Notes: generated by a model from the letters alone, not told the origin. A stretch of 64,000 nucleotides of DNA from Aselliscus stoliczkanus (GCA_033961575.1 CM066732.1:76050687-76114686); one strand, 5' to 3'; counted from the first letter of the stretch, positions 45,526 to 56,378 are shown. Numbers and translations: made by a program.

Positions 45526-45666
45526 TTTTTTATTTGTTTGGTTGTGTTTTTTATGTGCGTGTTTTTTTTGAGGGCAGTGTCACTGACCCTCATATGTGGG
45601 ATCCGAACGGGGGCCGCTGGCTTCCCAGGCCAGCGCTTAACCACCGCGCCACTCGGCCGGCCCAGG
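45526..45666 (-). mobile_element. Short tRNA-derived SINE
   Basis: Reverse short-family copy with a clean 15-bp duplication, gaagatgcccctttа-type (gaagatgccccttta). Confidence 0.92.
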
Positions 45667-46265
45667 GAAGATGCCCCTTTAACCTCCGCTCGATCTCGAG
45701 ACTTTTCTGTATGGAAGTGAAAAAGACCAACCGGGCGACCTGAAAGAGGCCACCGAACCTCCCAGGACGGAAGTGCGACGTTTCTGTTCGTTAAATTTTC
45801 GGAGACGATGCCGCACCCCTCCGCGGCCCACACGTCTACCGCGGGAACCGACGCCTTGCCAACATTCTCAGTTCGTTTTCCTTTCACTTACATTAGGTTA
45901 CTACATACTCTGAAAGAAAGATCATGAATGAGAATTAAAAGTTTCATATTAAATTGGTATCGAAACTCGATCTTCGTATTTAACGTTTAATTGACGCTGC
46001 GCGTGTCATTTTCTCTGAACCCATGGTGAGTCCAACCCCGAGCCCTGACCCATCCCCTTGGCGGGGCCTAACCGCTGGGCGCCGGGCGCGGCGAGATCCA
46101 GTCCTCTCGCGGCGAGATCCAGTCCTCTCGCCCCCCCCCCCCCAACCCCTCGCCCGAGGTCCCGGACTCGTCCCCGCGCGCCCACCTGCGCCCTCCCCGC
46201 CCGCGAGACACCGGCGGATCCGAGTGGGCCACAGGGCCGGGGACGTCACGACAAGGGCGTGGCGT

Positions 46266-46450
46266 ATGCGGATGAGCAGGGCGCGCAGGGGCTGCCGGTC
46301 GCGCTCAGCCTGCGCCCCCACGTCCCGCGCGTCCTGAGATCCAAATGCTCCCGAGGTTGCTTTCCCAGCGGGCGAAGCTGGGGCGAGGGGCCCTGAGGCA
46401 GCGAGGGTGCGGAGGCCGCGAGAGGGAAGTGACCGTGCGTGTAAAGCGAG
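46266..46450 (+). promoter_or_regulatory. U1 promoter (DSE and PSE), left outer copy
   Basis: The octamer-like ATGCGGAT is at 46266-46273 and the PSE agtgaccgtgcgtgtaaagc is at 46428-46450, starting 63 bases before the RNA. A CRE-like gacgtcacg and GC boxes lie just upstream of the octamer. The PSE differs from the human U1 PSE, as I recall it, at few positions. Confidence 0.85.
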
Positions 46451-46490
46451 GCGAGCGCGAGAGTCGGGGCCGTGGCGAGCCGAGCAACTC

Positions 46491-46654
46491 ATACTTACCT
46501 GGCAGGGGAGATACCATGATCACGAAGGTGGTTTTCCCAGGGCGAGGCTTATCCATTGCACTCCGGATGTGCTGACCCCTGCGATTTCCCCAAATGTGGG
46601 AAACTCGACTGCATAATTTGTGGTAGTGGGGGACTGCGTTCGCGCTCTCCCCTG
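46491..46654 (+). ncRNA. RNU1: U1 spliceosomal snRNA, left outer copy
   Basis: U1 is the RNA of the U1 snRNP, which pairs with 5' splice sites at the first step of spliceosome assembly and also protects transcripts from early polyadenylation. The gene is exactly 164 nt. All functional parts are present: 5' ATACTTACCTG, stem-loop I with the 70K site, stem-loop II with the U1A site, stem-loop III, the Sm site AATTTGTG, and stem-loop IV with a TTCG loop. It differs from human U1, from memory, only at position 157 (C for T), in an internal loop of stem IV. Confidence 0.97.
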
Positions 46655-46664
46655 TTCTTTTGAG

Positions 46665-46679
46665 GTTTTGAATGTCAGA
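46665..46679 (+). terminator. snRNA 3' box, left outer U1
   Basis: GTTTTGAATGTCAGA starts 10 bases after the RNA end and fits the 3' box used by the Integrator complex for 3' processing. Confidence 0.75.
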
Positions 46680-46887
46680 TTTTGGGAGTTGGCGAACTGG
46701 TGGTCTTGCAGCCTTAGACCCCCACGGACTGCTGTTAATAAATACGCTGGTGTGTTTCCGAATCGGACTTCCTTTTTTTTCTCTCAGTAAAAGATCTGTT
46801 CGTTGGCGGGTGTTTTTCCAAACCTTTCCTTCCTGTGTTGGATGAGTGGCCAAGAAATCTGCTCCATGAGCTATTTAATCACAATCT

Positions 46888-47301
46888 ACTTTTTTTTTTT
46901 TTTTTTTTAATTGTGGAATTGGAGGAGGGGGACAGACAAGTTGCTGTTCTTTTTTGTTGTTGTTGTTCTAAATTAGTCTGGTTGCGGAGGGCGTTGGTAA
47001 TTTCCCGGATGGGGCAGATCGGTCGCCGGCCCCTGGACGGCCGTGAGCGGCCGGCTCACGGCTGCTCTTGGCAACTCACACCAGCTGTGGGCCACTCATG
47101 CTGGTTGCCGGCCACTCACGGTAGCCTGCTGCAGCCTATGCCGTGGCAGCCCAGCGCCAGGTCCAGCTGTTGTTCACCATCTCAGCTGTAGAGGCCGCAG
47201 CGTCACTGGCCCTAAATATGCGATCCTACTGGGGCCCTCCCTGCTGCTCAGAATTGGCTCTCAAGCCAACTCGTAACCAACACGCCACTGGACTGGCCCC
47301 A
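46888..47301 (-). mobile_element. Long tRNA-derived SINE in the left arm
   Basis: Reverse long-family copy. Its mirror lies at 62649-63062, so it inserted before the arms were duplicated or has been copied between them. Confidence 0.88.
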
Positions 47302-47355
47302 GAATCAACATTTTTAACAAAAGATTCCCAGTTGATTCCATTCCATACACATACA

Positions 47356-47362
47356 AGATATA

Positions 47363-47412
<50 letters not shown>
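47356..47412. repeat. (TA)n(CA)n microsatellite
   Basis: TA repeats followed by CA repeats; the mirror copy is at 62538-62594. Confidence 0.97.
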
Positions 47413-47414
<2 letters not shown>

Positions 47415-47753
47415 ATTTTAGTTTTCCTGTCTGACTTTTACCTAGTGGAATTGTAAATTCCAGGAGGTCAGGGATCCTTGACTCTTGTCGACTGCTTCCT
47501 CTGTAGTTGCCTACAATAGCGCATGGTTCGCTGTAGGCTTTTAATGTACTTATTGGATTAATTCCTTGATCTCAGGCTTCAAAAAAAAAAGTTTCCCAGC
47601 AGGTTCCCAGGTTGTACCTCTGAGTCTGTCAGATTAATAATACTGTGCCCTTCCTACAGAGAAATTACAGAATTGGAAACACTCTGTTCAGCTTCATCAG
47701 TAATGTCTCTGAACACCATTTGCTTGAAGCCCCTAGGTGAGAGCTATTCAACA

Positions 47754-47779
47754 ACAACAACAACAACAACAACAACAAC
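47754..47779. repeat. (CAA)n microsatellite
   Basis: About nine CAA units, mirrored at about 62175-62203 in the right arm. Confidence 0.95.
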
Positions 47780-49905
47780 GGTCCCTGAGCCCAGGGAGAG
47801 GATCCTCTAGTCCAACCATCAGCCTCCAACCTAGCCTCCCTTCAGCCCCTTCTCACTTTAGGAGAATGTGATAATTGTAGAGACATCAGAAAAAGGCAGG
47901 TCAAGGGTAAGCACCTTATTTTTCTCACATACCTGCCCCTTCTGGTCATCCACTGCTCCACCCTTGTTCAAGCTGCAGGGGGCTCAAATTTTTACTTTTA
48001 CCCTTTTAAGGTTTCTGACAGGGCCTGACAATTAAAAGGACATAAAACAGATTAACCGGAAGAAAGCATACAGATTTTCACATGTACATGGGAGCCCTCA
48101 TAGGAAAGTGACAACCCAAAGAAGTGAGGCTAGCTAGGCAGGTCTCCAAGCAGCCCTGGTTCCTTTTATTGGAGAACAGTATATGGATACAAGATCTAGT
48201 GCTTGGTGTTTATTGATACTGGTGGTGTATCATTGTTATTAGGCCCTGTACCTATTTTATTCAATGGATTCTAATCTATGATTATTATTATTATCATCAT
48301 CTTGATTTGGTCAGTGGGAGCTCTTTCAAACCGGCTCCTGTGTGCTTGACATGTCCCCCTCCCCCTTACCCCTCCCCTCCATCAGTCTCTGTACATTTCT
48401 TAACTTTTTATTACAGATACAAGCTCCTGGCTCAGCTCCGATTTTCCCGGCCTGAGAGCCTGGCCTCCCCCGGTGCTGCCCACAATGACCTAGGCTCACT
48501 TTTTGGCGCTGTGAGACTTACTGGGAAGCGATGGAGAAAAGATATCGGGCTACGCGGGGAGACCACGTCCAGGGCTTCGCCAGGCAGATAGATACCAAGC
48601 CCGCCGTGGTGGCCAGTCTGGGGGCTTGGCTCCCCTCCTCTGCCCACTCGCCCGAATCGTTTGGCAGAGACGGCCGCTTCCTGAAATAGATCAAGGTTCT
48701 GTGGCTTCCTGGAGAGGCACTGGACTCCAAAGGGGAGGGGCAGAAAACACGGGTGTCCCGGTTGGACTCCTCGTCCTGGCTCCATGTATTTTACAAGCGT
48801 TTCAGATCCCATCTGGTGTGTGTCCACCACCCAAGACCGTTCATTCACTCCGCGGATGTCCCACAGGAGCACAGCAAGCCACACCGAAGAGGCCTTCCCT
48901 CGCTCTACTGTAGTGTGTCGCTAAGCCCCCCTCCCCCGACTGAGCGGCAGGCACCTCCGCACCTTCACCTTCGGATGAGGGGCAGTGCCTCTGAGGCCTC
49001 CTGCTACTCTCTCAGTGACACCTCAGACAGGAAGAGGCGGCCATCCTGGGGCTCACACTCGCGTATGCTGGTCACCAAAACCCACTGCCCCTACCCCCTG
49101 CCCCCCTCCCACCCCCGTACCCTCGAAGCACCAAAGCTAGGTTCACACCTCCACATCCCTCAGAGGCCATATCTAATGAAGGTCTAAGGTTCTGTCTTTG
49201 TTCCCTGTCCGGCTGGCCTCCGCAGATGGTGACACTCGAGGCTGGGGGCTCTCGGTAGCTGCAGAGCAATAGAATCTTCCTGAAGGTCCCCTGTCAGACT
49301 GCAATGGCACAGCCTCAGGCTCAGCCCGCCTTAGCCGTGGGTCAGCGGGAAAGGCTGAGGCTGCAGCGAGGAGACCGGGAGCAGCTCCGGCTCGCCAGGA
49401 GAGGAAGACGTGCCGGGAAACGCAGTCTCCAGTTTGAGAGGCAGTACCAGAGCCGAAAAGAGCTGGTGGGCTCAGGGCGCAGGACTCAGGGGAGGGCGGC
49501 AGCTGGGCCCCCGAGGCTTCAGAGAGCCACATTCCCATCGCGGTTCCACGGCTGAGTCCTCTCTAGGAGGCGGTCGGTACGGCTGTGTACATCGAATCTC
49601 TGGAGTTTCCTTCCCACAGGAGGGAAGAGAGCAAGGACTTCTCTGCGCCCACACTCCCTCGCCCCACACGGCTTTGTCCCCAAGGGGAAGCCGGCGCCTT
49701 CCTGGCGAAAGCCCAGTCCCTTTCTTCCCGGGTGCTCCCTGGTTGGGCCTCCGCATCCTCCTCTTCAGGCCCTGCCAATTTAGCCTTAAGGGCCCATCGC
49801 CAAAATTGGCCACATGCTCAGAGCCCACAGGCCTGCTGCGGACTAAGGTGGGGCTGGACGCCAGGCGGCGGCGCCCTTCCCGGTGGCGCAAAAGCGTCAG
49901 GCACT
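47780..49905. other. Left-arm sequence between outer U1 and tRNA-Tyr
   Basis: GC content rises after 48400 and CpG dinucleotides become common. A ZNF143-like site may lie at 49408-49428 (the complement reads actgcgtttcccggcacg). Several long overlapping open frames exist on both strands. None resembles a known protein, and frames on opposite strands overlap, as expected by chance in GC-rich DNA. It could be a promoter-type CpG island. Confidence 0.5.
49890..49893 (-). terminator. Pol III T-run after tRNA-Tyr, left arm
   Basis: TTTT on the minus strand, 13 bases after the tRNA end; a minimal Pol III terminator. Confidence 0.7.
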
Positions 49906-49995
49906 TCCTTCGAGCCGGAGTCGAACCAGCGACCTAAGGATGTCCGTACGGGTCTAGCCTACAGTCCTCCGCTCTACCAGCTGAGCTATCGAAGG
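49906..49995 (-). tRNA. tRNA-Tyr (GTA) with 17-nt intron, left arm
   Basis: Minus strand: acceptor stem CCTTCGA pairs with TCGAAGG, A box TAGCTCAGCTGG, anticodon GTA, B box GGTTCGACTCC, discriminator A. A 17-nt intron lies one base 3' of the anticodon, the standard place, and must be removed by the tRNA splicing endonuclease. The mature RNA is 73 nt before CCA addition. Identical to the right-arm copy, intron included. Confidence 0.97.
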
Positions 49996-50196
49996 GCGCA
50001 CGCTGCCAGGGTCGGGTCATTGCTTTTTCTTGAGATGACACACGCCAAGACGCCTTGGGTTGGGCGTGTTGGGGCGCGGTGGGAAGCCCCTTTGAAGAGA
50101 GCCGAGTACACGCTGCCGCCGCTCCCTCTCCCGGCGGGCGGAGCGAATCCTCAGCGCGTGGCTGCTCCCGGGGCTTAGTGGTGGCCCGGGCCTCGG

Positions 50197-50216
50197 ACTA
50201 CGATTCTCAGGATGCC
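50197..50216 (+). promoter_or_regulatory. ZNF143/Staf-like site, left arm
   Basis: ACTACGATTCTCAGGATGCC matches the ACTACAATTCCCAGNATGC consensus of ZNF143 at most positions. ZNF143 serves many snRNA and tRNA-Sec type promoters and bidirectional CpG promoters. It lies about 200 bases upstream of tRNA-Tyr. Confidence 0.55.
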
Positions 50217-50689
50217 TGGGCCCAAGCTCTCACCAGTTGCCTCGTTTACCCTCCCCGCGCCCCTTTCTGCAGTGGGGGACGACAGCAGCCCGTGGCCAGA
50301 AAGCGGGTAAGAGGGGCCTTGGCGAAACGGCTGCGTGGGGTGGGTGGGAGAGGCCTCCCGGGGTGGGGGGAAGGAGGAGGGCCCACCCGAACGCGCACGG
50401 GGTATGCCGCCGGCTGCGAACCGCCTAGTCAGCCACCTGCTGGTTTTTAAGTAAGTGCCTTTAGTTCAAAATTATCCTTACGCCAAAATGTATGTTTGGT
50501 GTAGCATATTCAAAGCCAACATCGTCTTGCCCAGATCATGCAGGTCTCCTGGTTGGTCTCCCTGCTGTGGTCCTCGCCACCCTGGCAATGAGAGTGATTT
50601 TATTTTTTTTCCCCCGGGGATGGGGGTGGGGAGAGGAGGGGTCAGCTCAAGCCATCCTCTGCGCAAAACCTTCTGGTTCGCTGAGATTT

Positions 50690-51235
50690 AAAGCCTTACA
50701 ATGGTCTAGGGGACCCTCATGATCTTACCCCCACCCAGTCACCTCTCTGACTTAATTTCGTACAACTTTTTAATTTTGCTCGGGGCACAGGGCCTCCGTG
50801 CTATTCTCTATACACCGTCCCTACCTAGGCCTTTGCTCCTGTTGATCTTTGTGCTAAGGATGCTCTTTCTTCGTGGACATCCCCGCGACAAAACTCCCTC
50901 ACCCCACTTTGGGCCTTTGCTCACATGACACCTTCTCAGTGTGCCCCCTTCTGACCACCCAGTTTAGCACACCACCTGCCCCTTACTGTAACTCCGACCC
51001 CACCTTCTCTCATTTGTTTTCTGTTTTCATAGCTCTTAACTTCTAACATACGAATTAATTTACCCATTGATTCCATTGTCAATTTCCTCCCACCCCACTC
51101 CCCTTCTCTAGCTAAAATATGAGCACCAAGAGGTCTTTTGTTCCCCAGTTCCTGAACAGTGTTTGGTACCTGGTATGCACTCAAGAAACAGTTGTTGAAT
51201 GGACAGATTCTCAATGTCATCAAAGAGATCAGAAT
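50690..51235 (+). mobile_element. L2 LINE fossil in the left arm
   Basis: Text such as 'tttgggcctttgctcacatg' and 'tggtatgcactcaagaaaca', ending 'gttgttgaatgg', is a typical L2 3' end. Mirrored at about 58725-59270. Confidence 0.65.
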
Positions 51236-52315
51236 ATAAAAGAATGAAACCAGCGTTCACCCAGGAGGAGATGCAGAGTGTCTTGTTTGATCACAGAACA
51301 GAGAGTTTCTTAAGTTGAGAACGGCAGAGCTCCCAGCACATAACCACCCATCCCAACCGCCTCCTGCACTGAAGAGACTTGACTGGACGGACTCTAGCTT
51401 GGCTTCTAGCAGCATCGGGTCCCGTCCCTAGGATTGACCTCCAGCCCCCATTAAACGCCTGTCCCAGAAAAGTTCAACATCTGACCGCCCGTTCTTAGAG
51501 CATTTATGTAACAGGGCTTACCACTGTGCATACGGATCTCTTACAACTCCCAAGTGTCCCTCTCGAGGACCGAGAGCCATTCCTTTGAAATGTAATCGAG
51601 AAGGACAGAGCCTCTGTCTTCCCTCCCAGTGCCCGGGAGGATAACACCCTAAACTCCAGTCATCGCCAGCCAACGAACACAGCTGACCTAATTGACTTTA
51701 TACTGAGCGACCCTTTGTCGTTTTTCACGTCTCTGATTCTACTGAGCCCCCTCCCTCTCATTCTCCCTTTAAAGTGCCCACGTCACCTCTGCACAAATGG
51801 GAATGGAGCTCAGCTTTTCCCTTACTGTCAGTAGTTACTGAATAAAATGTTCTTCGCCACTTTCACTACAGTCTGCTGTGTTTATCCTTGACAGAGTCCA
51901 AGTCAGAAGGGACCAGAGGGCACTTTGTGGGGCCACCCTGTGTGCGTGCTGGGGCAGTACGAGGGGAGAAGGTTGGAGGGCGCCTGACTCCGACCACTGG
52001 GGCTCCCGGGAGGCCCCCCACCTGGCTGCGATGGAAGGGGGGGCCGTTCAGCGCTTTAACCGGGTTTTCTTTCTACAAAACTTAGAATCCTGGGTGCTCG
52101 GTCCAGCGTTCTTAGGTTAGGCCACTGCATATTCTGAAGCACGTTGTGTCCCTTTGACTCAGAAAGACCCCATGAGTAAAACATAAGCATGATTTCTTAT
52201 TCAGCGGCTTAGCGCTCACTATCAACTGGTAAAAGGGCCTTTCCTGAGTTTTCGATTACTTGAAGATGAGATCGAGCAGGCGAGGACAAAAATGGGCAGA
52301 AATTTTCTTCTGCAG
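51236..52315. other. Left-arm sequence before the inner U1
   Basis: No gene recognised. The stretch near 51770-51900, with tgaataaaatgttcttcg, has an LTR-like polyadenylation motif, but no ends were found. Confidence 0.4.
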
Positions 52316-52545
52316 TGAGGAAGGTGAGACCAACCCGGAGCCCTGACCCACCCCCCTCGGTGGGGCCTAACTGCTGGGCGCCGGGCGCGGCGAGATCCGG
52401 TCCTCTCGGAGGTCCCACCCCCCACCCCCCGCCCCGAGGTCCGGGACTGGTCCCCGCGCGCCCACCTGCGCCCTCCCCGCCCGCGAGACAACGGCGGATC
52501 CGAGTGCGCGACAGGGCCGGGGACGTCACGACAAGGGCGTGGCGT

Positions 52546-52729
52546 ATGCGGATGAGCAGGGCGCGCAGGGGCTGCCGGTCCCGCTCAGCCTGAGCCCCAC
52601 GTCCCGCGCGTCCCGAGATCCAAATGCCCCAGAGGTTACTCTCCCGACGGGCGAGGCTGGGGCGAGGGGCCCTGAGGCAGCGAGGGTGCGGAGGCCGCGA
52701 GAGGGAAGTGACCGTGCGTGTAAAGCGAG
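52546..52729 (+). promoter_or_regulatory. U1 promoter (DSE and PSE), left inner copy
   Basis: ATGCGGAT at 52546-52553 and the PSE at 52707-52729, with spacing equal to the outer copy within one base. Homology with the outer U1 gene begins near 52322, about 450 bases upstream of the RNA. Confidence 0.85.
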
Positions 52730-52769
52730 GCGAGCGCGAGAGTCGGGGCCGTGGCGAGCCGAGCAACTC

Positions 52770-52933
52770 ATACTTACCTGGCAGGGGAGATACCATGATC
52801 ACGAAGGTGGTTTTCCCAGGGCGAGGCTTATCCATTGCACTCCGGATGTGCTGACCCCTGCGATTTCCCCAAATGTGGGAAACTCGACTGCATAATTTGT
52901 GGTAGTGGGGGACTGCGTTCGCGCTCTCCCCTG
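52770..52933 (+). ncRNA. RNU1: U1 spliceosomal snRNA, left inner copy
   Basis: 164 nt, identical by eye to the left outer copy at all positions. All protein-binding loops and the Sm site are intact. It lies 6279 bases downstream of the outer copy in the same direction, with unrelated 3' flanks. Confidence 0.97.
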
Positions 52934-52941
52934 ATGAGTCG

Positions 52942-52958
52942 GTTATTCAAAAATTAGA
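52942..52958 (+). terminator. snRNA 3' box, left inner U1
   Basis: GTTATTCAAAAATTAGA, 9 bases after the RNA end, fits the 3' box pattern. Confidence 0.75.
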
Positions 52959-53485
52959 TTGCTTGCGTTTCCCGAGCTGCTCGTGTCGCGTGACATACCT
53001 GCAGCCGTGGCGAAAAAAGATAAGGTTCTCCACTACGAAAGAAGTCACCGACGACAACCCAGTCTCGCGCCTGCCCCTTTCTCTCTCTCTCTCTCTCCTC
53101 TGAAAATAAGGGTGCAAGTAAGTGACCGCCACAGCTTAGAGGCACCCAGGCTGGAATTCCCAGGGCATTGGAGTCCAGGACAGAAATGCGCTTTTTGGTT
53201 TATAGACAAATCCCAACTTTTGAGTTAAAATTCCATTAGCACCACCTTTATTTTCATGACAAACTAAGTGGGAAGATTTTTCAATTTTTGCAATCCCTAA
53301 AGTTGAGGGGAGTGACTGACTAAAGCTGATTTCCTTTCTTCAGAATCTTTTTCCTAGGGACCAAACCAGAGGACCTGCGGGAAATTATCATGCAATGCTG
53401 TTACAGGTTTTGCCCGTTCTGTAAAAGCAGAAACCTGCTGTCTTCAATACTCGACTACTCCCCCCAGTTGTCCTAATTGGTTTTG

Positions 53486-53488
<3 letters not shown>

Positions 53489-53530
<42 letters not shown>

Positions 53531-53568
53531 TAGTAGTAGTAGTAGTAGTACTAGTAGTAGTAGTAGTA
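53489..53568. repeat. (TG)n and (TAG)n microsatellite at the inner edge of the left arm
   Basis: About 19 TG units, then TAG units with one TAC interruption. The same tract in reverse orientation bounds the right arm (56343-56427). Arm similarity ends here. Confidence 0.95.
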
Positions 53569-54239
53569 GATAGTTTACTACAATGTTGAGTGAGTGAAAT
53601 TTTAACAATTTATGCCCTTAAGCTGACAAACATGCCCTCAAATTTTACTTCAGTTTCACAATACTGCAGTTTGTCTAGTGATCACGGCCTTATGTCCCTG
53701 TGAATCAAGGAATTCTAACAGTCAAAATGTCACTTGTGCATTCCTCTTTAGTTTCATAGGCTACCAGCACATCATATACATATTAAATAATTATATTCCT
53801 CTCTTGGGACATATTCCTATTTTCCTGTTAAATGAGCTGACAAAATAGGAGCGTCCTGAAACCTTTTAGAAATCCTTTGCCATAAATATAGTTCTCCATA
53901 AGTAAAAACTAACAAGAATTTAGACTCATCCACTAGAGGAACAGAAAAGCAGAACAGAGATCAACTACAGACATAAACTTTGGAGATGACTAGATAATCT
54001 GAAAGTGAGGATAACTGCAGAATTAGGGACTACAGGGCTTGTTAATGGAATGACGAATTTATTTTTCTAAGATATTGTACAAATCTATATATTGGTCAAC
54101 TATTTTATCAAATACAAATTACTTCTTTAGAGTGATTGCTCTTTTGAAATTACCTCATTTTTTAATTGACTCTCGGCTAGGTCTGGAGGAACACAAATCT
54201 GTGTGTGCCCTCAAAGAGAGTAGGTCACTTATTACCAGG

Positions 54240-54784
54240 TGTCAGGTCCTGCGTGGCAAGGGCAAGTGGGACACGAGAGGGGTGACGCAGATTAAAGAAA
54301 AACAAGACAGAAGAAAGATAAGAGCGAGACAAAGGGACTCAGCCAAAGAAGACTGAGCCCAAGGGACTCAGCCAAAGAAGACTGAGCCCCGAATCGGGTC
54401 AGCGCATAGCTTTTATTGAGAATTTTCAAGGAAGCAAACTGTAACAAATCATTAACCGTGGTTTGTAGTTCTCAGGATTTACACAGTCTTTTACTCCCCT
54501 GTAAGTGCTCTCTCCAGGGTGCACTGTGACTTGCTCTTCCATTAAAGGATTTATCTTGTTTTACACTGTGATAACCTCTGAGACTCAGACCCAGTCTCTG
54601 CCTATCATCTAAAGAATGCTTACCATGACTACCTAGCCATTATCCCAAATTCCAGCAGCTAGACTCTCAGGGAGTATACTTGAATTATTACTAAAAGACT
54701 AGCTGTTACTTTGTTTTAGGGTAAAAGCATCTAAAGTTTTATTCCTATGTAAATACAAAACCTAGCAATTAAAGGGGTCTCACA
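54240..54784 (-). mobile_element. Solo-LTR-like endogenous retrovirus remnant
   Basis: On the minus strand the element begins TGTGAGACCCC and ends CCTGACA (545 bp). It has a promoter-like middle and ctcaataaaagctatgcg as the R-region polyadenylation signal. A 29-bp unit is duplicated in tandem at 54332-54389. No internal viral genes were seen next to it and no target duplication was found. The class is uncertain. Confidence 0.55.
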
Positions 54785-55637
54785 CCACTGTATCTTACAG
54801 AGGGCTGTATCTGTTTCTTAAAGCTTCAGCATCTGTTGCTGCAACAAGGCACTAAATGAAGGAATTTACACAAGGCTGTTAACATAACTCATGGTCAGCA
54901 AGCTGCCTGGAACTCTCATGGCCTGGAGACCTTTGGCCTCTGAGGAGACTTTTCACAGCAGAGCCCTTAGGCAAATGCATCAGCTTCTCACAGGCCTGAG
55001 TTTGTCAGAGGCCTGTGCCTCAGTTTCCAAGGGGCTTGAGTCCCCAATATCTCAGTTCAGGGGTTCCCCACGGAACTACCGCGTGGCTTGGGTTGTCTCC
55101 CCTCTTTTAGGAGATCTTACCCGTCTTTGGCTGCGTAGTTAGCTCATTGGGGTACCACAGGAACATGTCACAAGTGTAGTGAATATATTGTCTCCTATAG
55201 GAGAAAAGGCACATGGGTTCATAGAGGCAGGAGATATTACATGACCAACCATAAGGCAGCACCCCTAATATCCAGTGCTGAGCAGGGCAATGTGGCCTTG
55301 TCAGACACTGGGGTGCTGTCAGCTTCCCACAACCAGGTAAAGAAATTGTGTCTTCATCCACTTTCCCTCTTTCCAGGAGTTGATTTAGGCTTGGAGGGCT
55401 AAAGTAGGATGCTGGAGGACCAGAGGGACAAACAGCAGAGAAAAGAGGAAGAGGGTCCTGTAAAAGAGAAATTGTCATTCTTACATTTCCTCTCCATTGT
55501 TCTCAATCTTTCCTCCTATCTATCCAAATAATGTTATGCTTTCTCTTAAAATGATATTAACCTTATTGTGAAGTCCTGCACGACAAAGAGCAGTGAAACT
55601 CTGGAAGGGCGGCAAAAGATTAAATAAAAACAAGCCT

Positions 55638-56065
55638 TGGGCCGGCCAAGTGCCGCATTGGTTAAGAGCTGGTTTTGGGATGCCAGTGGCCCCGGTTCGG
55701 ATCCCACATGTGAGGGCCAGTGACACTTGCCCTCTACAGCTAACAACAGCTCCACCTGGAGCTGGGCTGTGCGAGCCCCGGCGACGGTGTAGGCTGCAGC
55801 CCCTGCTGCAGTGGGCTGCCATGGGCTACAGTGAGTGGCCGGCAGCCAGCGTGAGCTGCCAATAGCCGCCGTGAGCGACCATCCAGAGGCCGGCTACCGA
55901 TCTGCCTCATCCGGGAAGAGCGCAATGACGATACCAACATGGGCCAGTGAGGTGACGTCCTCCGAAACTAGACTGAAGAAAAAACAGACAGCAACTTCTC
56001 TGTTCCCCTTCCCCAATTCCCCAACACTGTTCCCTTCCCCTGATTCCCCAATAAAATCTTTAAAA
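55638..56065 (+). mobile_element. Long tRNA-derived SINE in the spacer
   Basis: Forward long-family copy ending attccccaataaaatcttta. It lies only in the spacer, so it came after, or outside, the arm duplication. Confidence 0.9.
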
Positions 56066-56069
56066 AGCA

Positions 56070-56342
56070 AGAGGCCAATGCTTTGGTGCAAGCTGGGGCC
56101 AAGGAACCAACAGTCTCTTAAGGACTGAAGGTCCCACATCTGGCCAAGCCAAAGCTTTTATTGAGAAACACCAAAAGAAGAAAGGTTTTATTCTCTCCAA
56201 GGTCTGTGATAACGTGCCTGCTGGCTATCTCCCTGCACTCCCCTTCGCATTACAAGTACTGTGCCTTTATGCACCCACGCTTTTACCCCAGGGGATGGCT
56301 CCAGGATCAAGAAGCCATCCGATGAGGGAGACAGCCTGTCTT
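56070..56342 (-). mobile_element. LTR-like fragment next to the right arm
   Basis: The minus strand contains gagaataaaacctttcttc and then tttctcaataaaagctttgg, a doubled polyadenylation motif like an LTR R region. The ends are not visible; the left part may have been cut by the SINE at 55638. Confidence 0.35.
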
Positions 56343-56378
56343 CTACTACTACTACTAGTACTACTACTACTACTACTA

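Larger units (their letters stand above)
42746..45948. other. Intergenic region between variant U1 and the inverted repeat
   Basis: It contains an MLT1-like LTR, two short SINEs and a possible exon. No gene was recognised in 42800-43950. Confidence 0.7.
45949..53568 (+). repeat. Left arm of a large inverted repeat (about 7.6 kb)
   Basis: The reverse complement of 56343-64000 matches this arm almost base for base. Paired coordinates add up to 109949 at the outer U1, 109959 at the tRNA and 109956 at the inner U1, so only small indels separate the arms. The outer edge cannot be fixed, because the right arm runs off the window at the point matching 45949. The inner edge is in a (TAG)n tract. Confidence 0.95.
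53569..56342. other. Spacer between the two arms (about 2.8 kb, single copy)
   Basis: AT-rich in its first half, without a mirror in either arm. It holds a solo-LTR-like element (54240-54784), a long SINE (55638-56065) and another LTR-like polyadenylation motif near 56155. 54900-55600 shows no recognisable gene; the 123-codon frame at 55107-55478 (-) has no known features. Confidence 0.75.

Noticed and set aside
49410..50450. Several long overlapping frames (131-197 codons) on both strands, mirrored in the other arm
   Set aside because: GC-rich CpG DNA gives long frames by chance. Frames on both strands overlap and run through the tRNA-Tyr gene; no domain or signal is recognisable.
55107..55478. 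123-codon minus-strand frame in the palindrome spacer
   Set aside because: No domain, signal or similarity that I recognise, and the surroundings are LTR-like. Could be remnant retroviral leader or chance.
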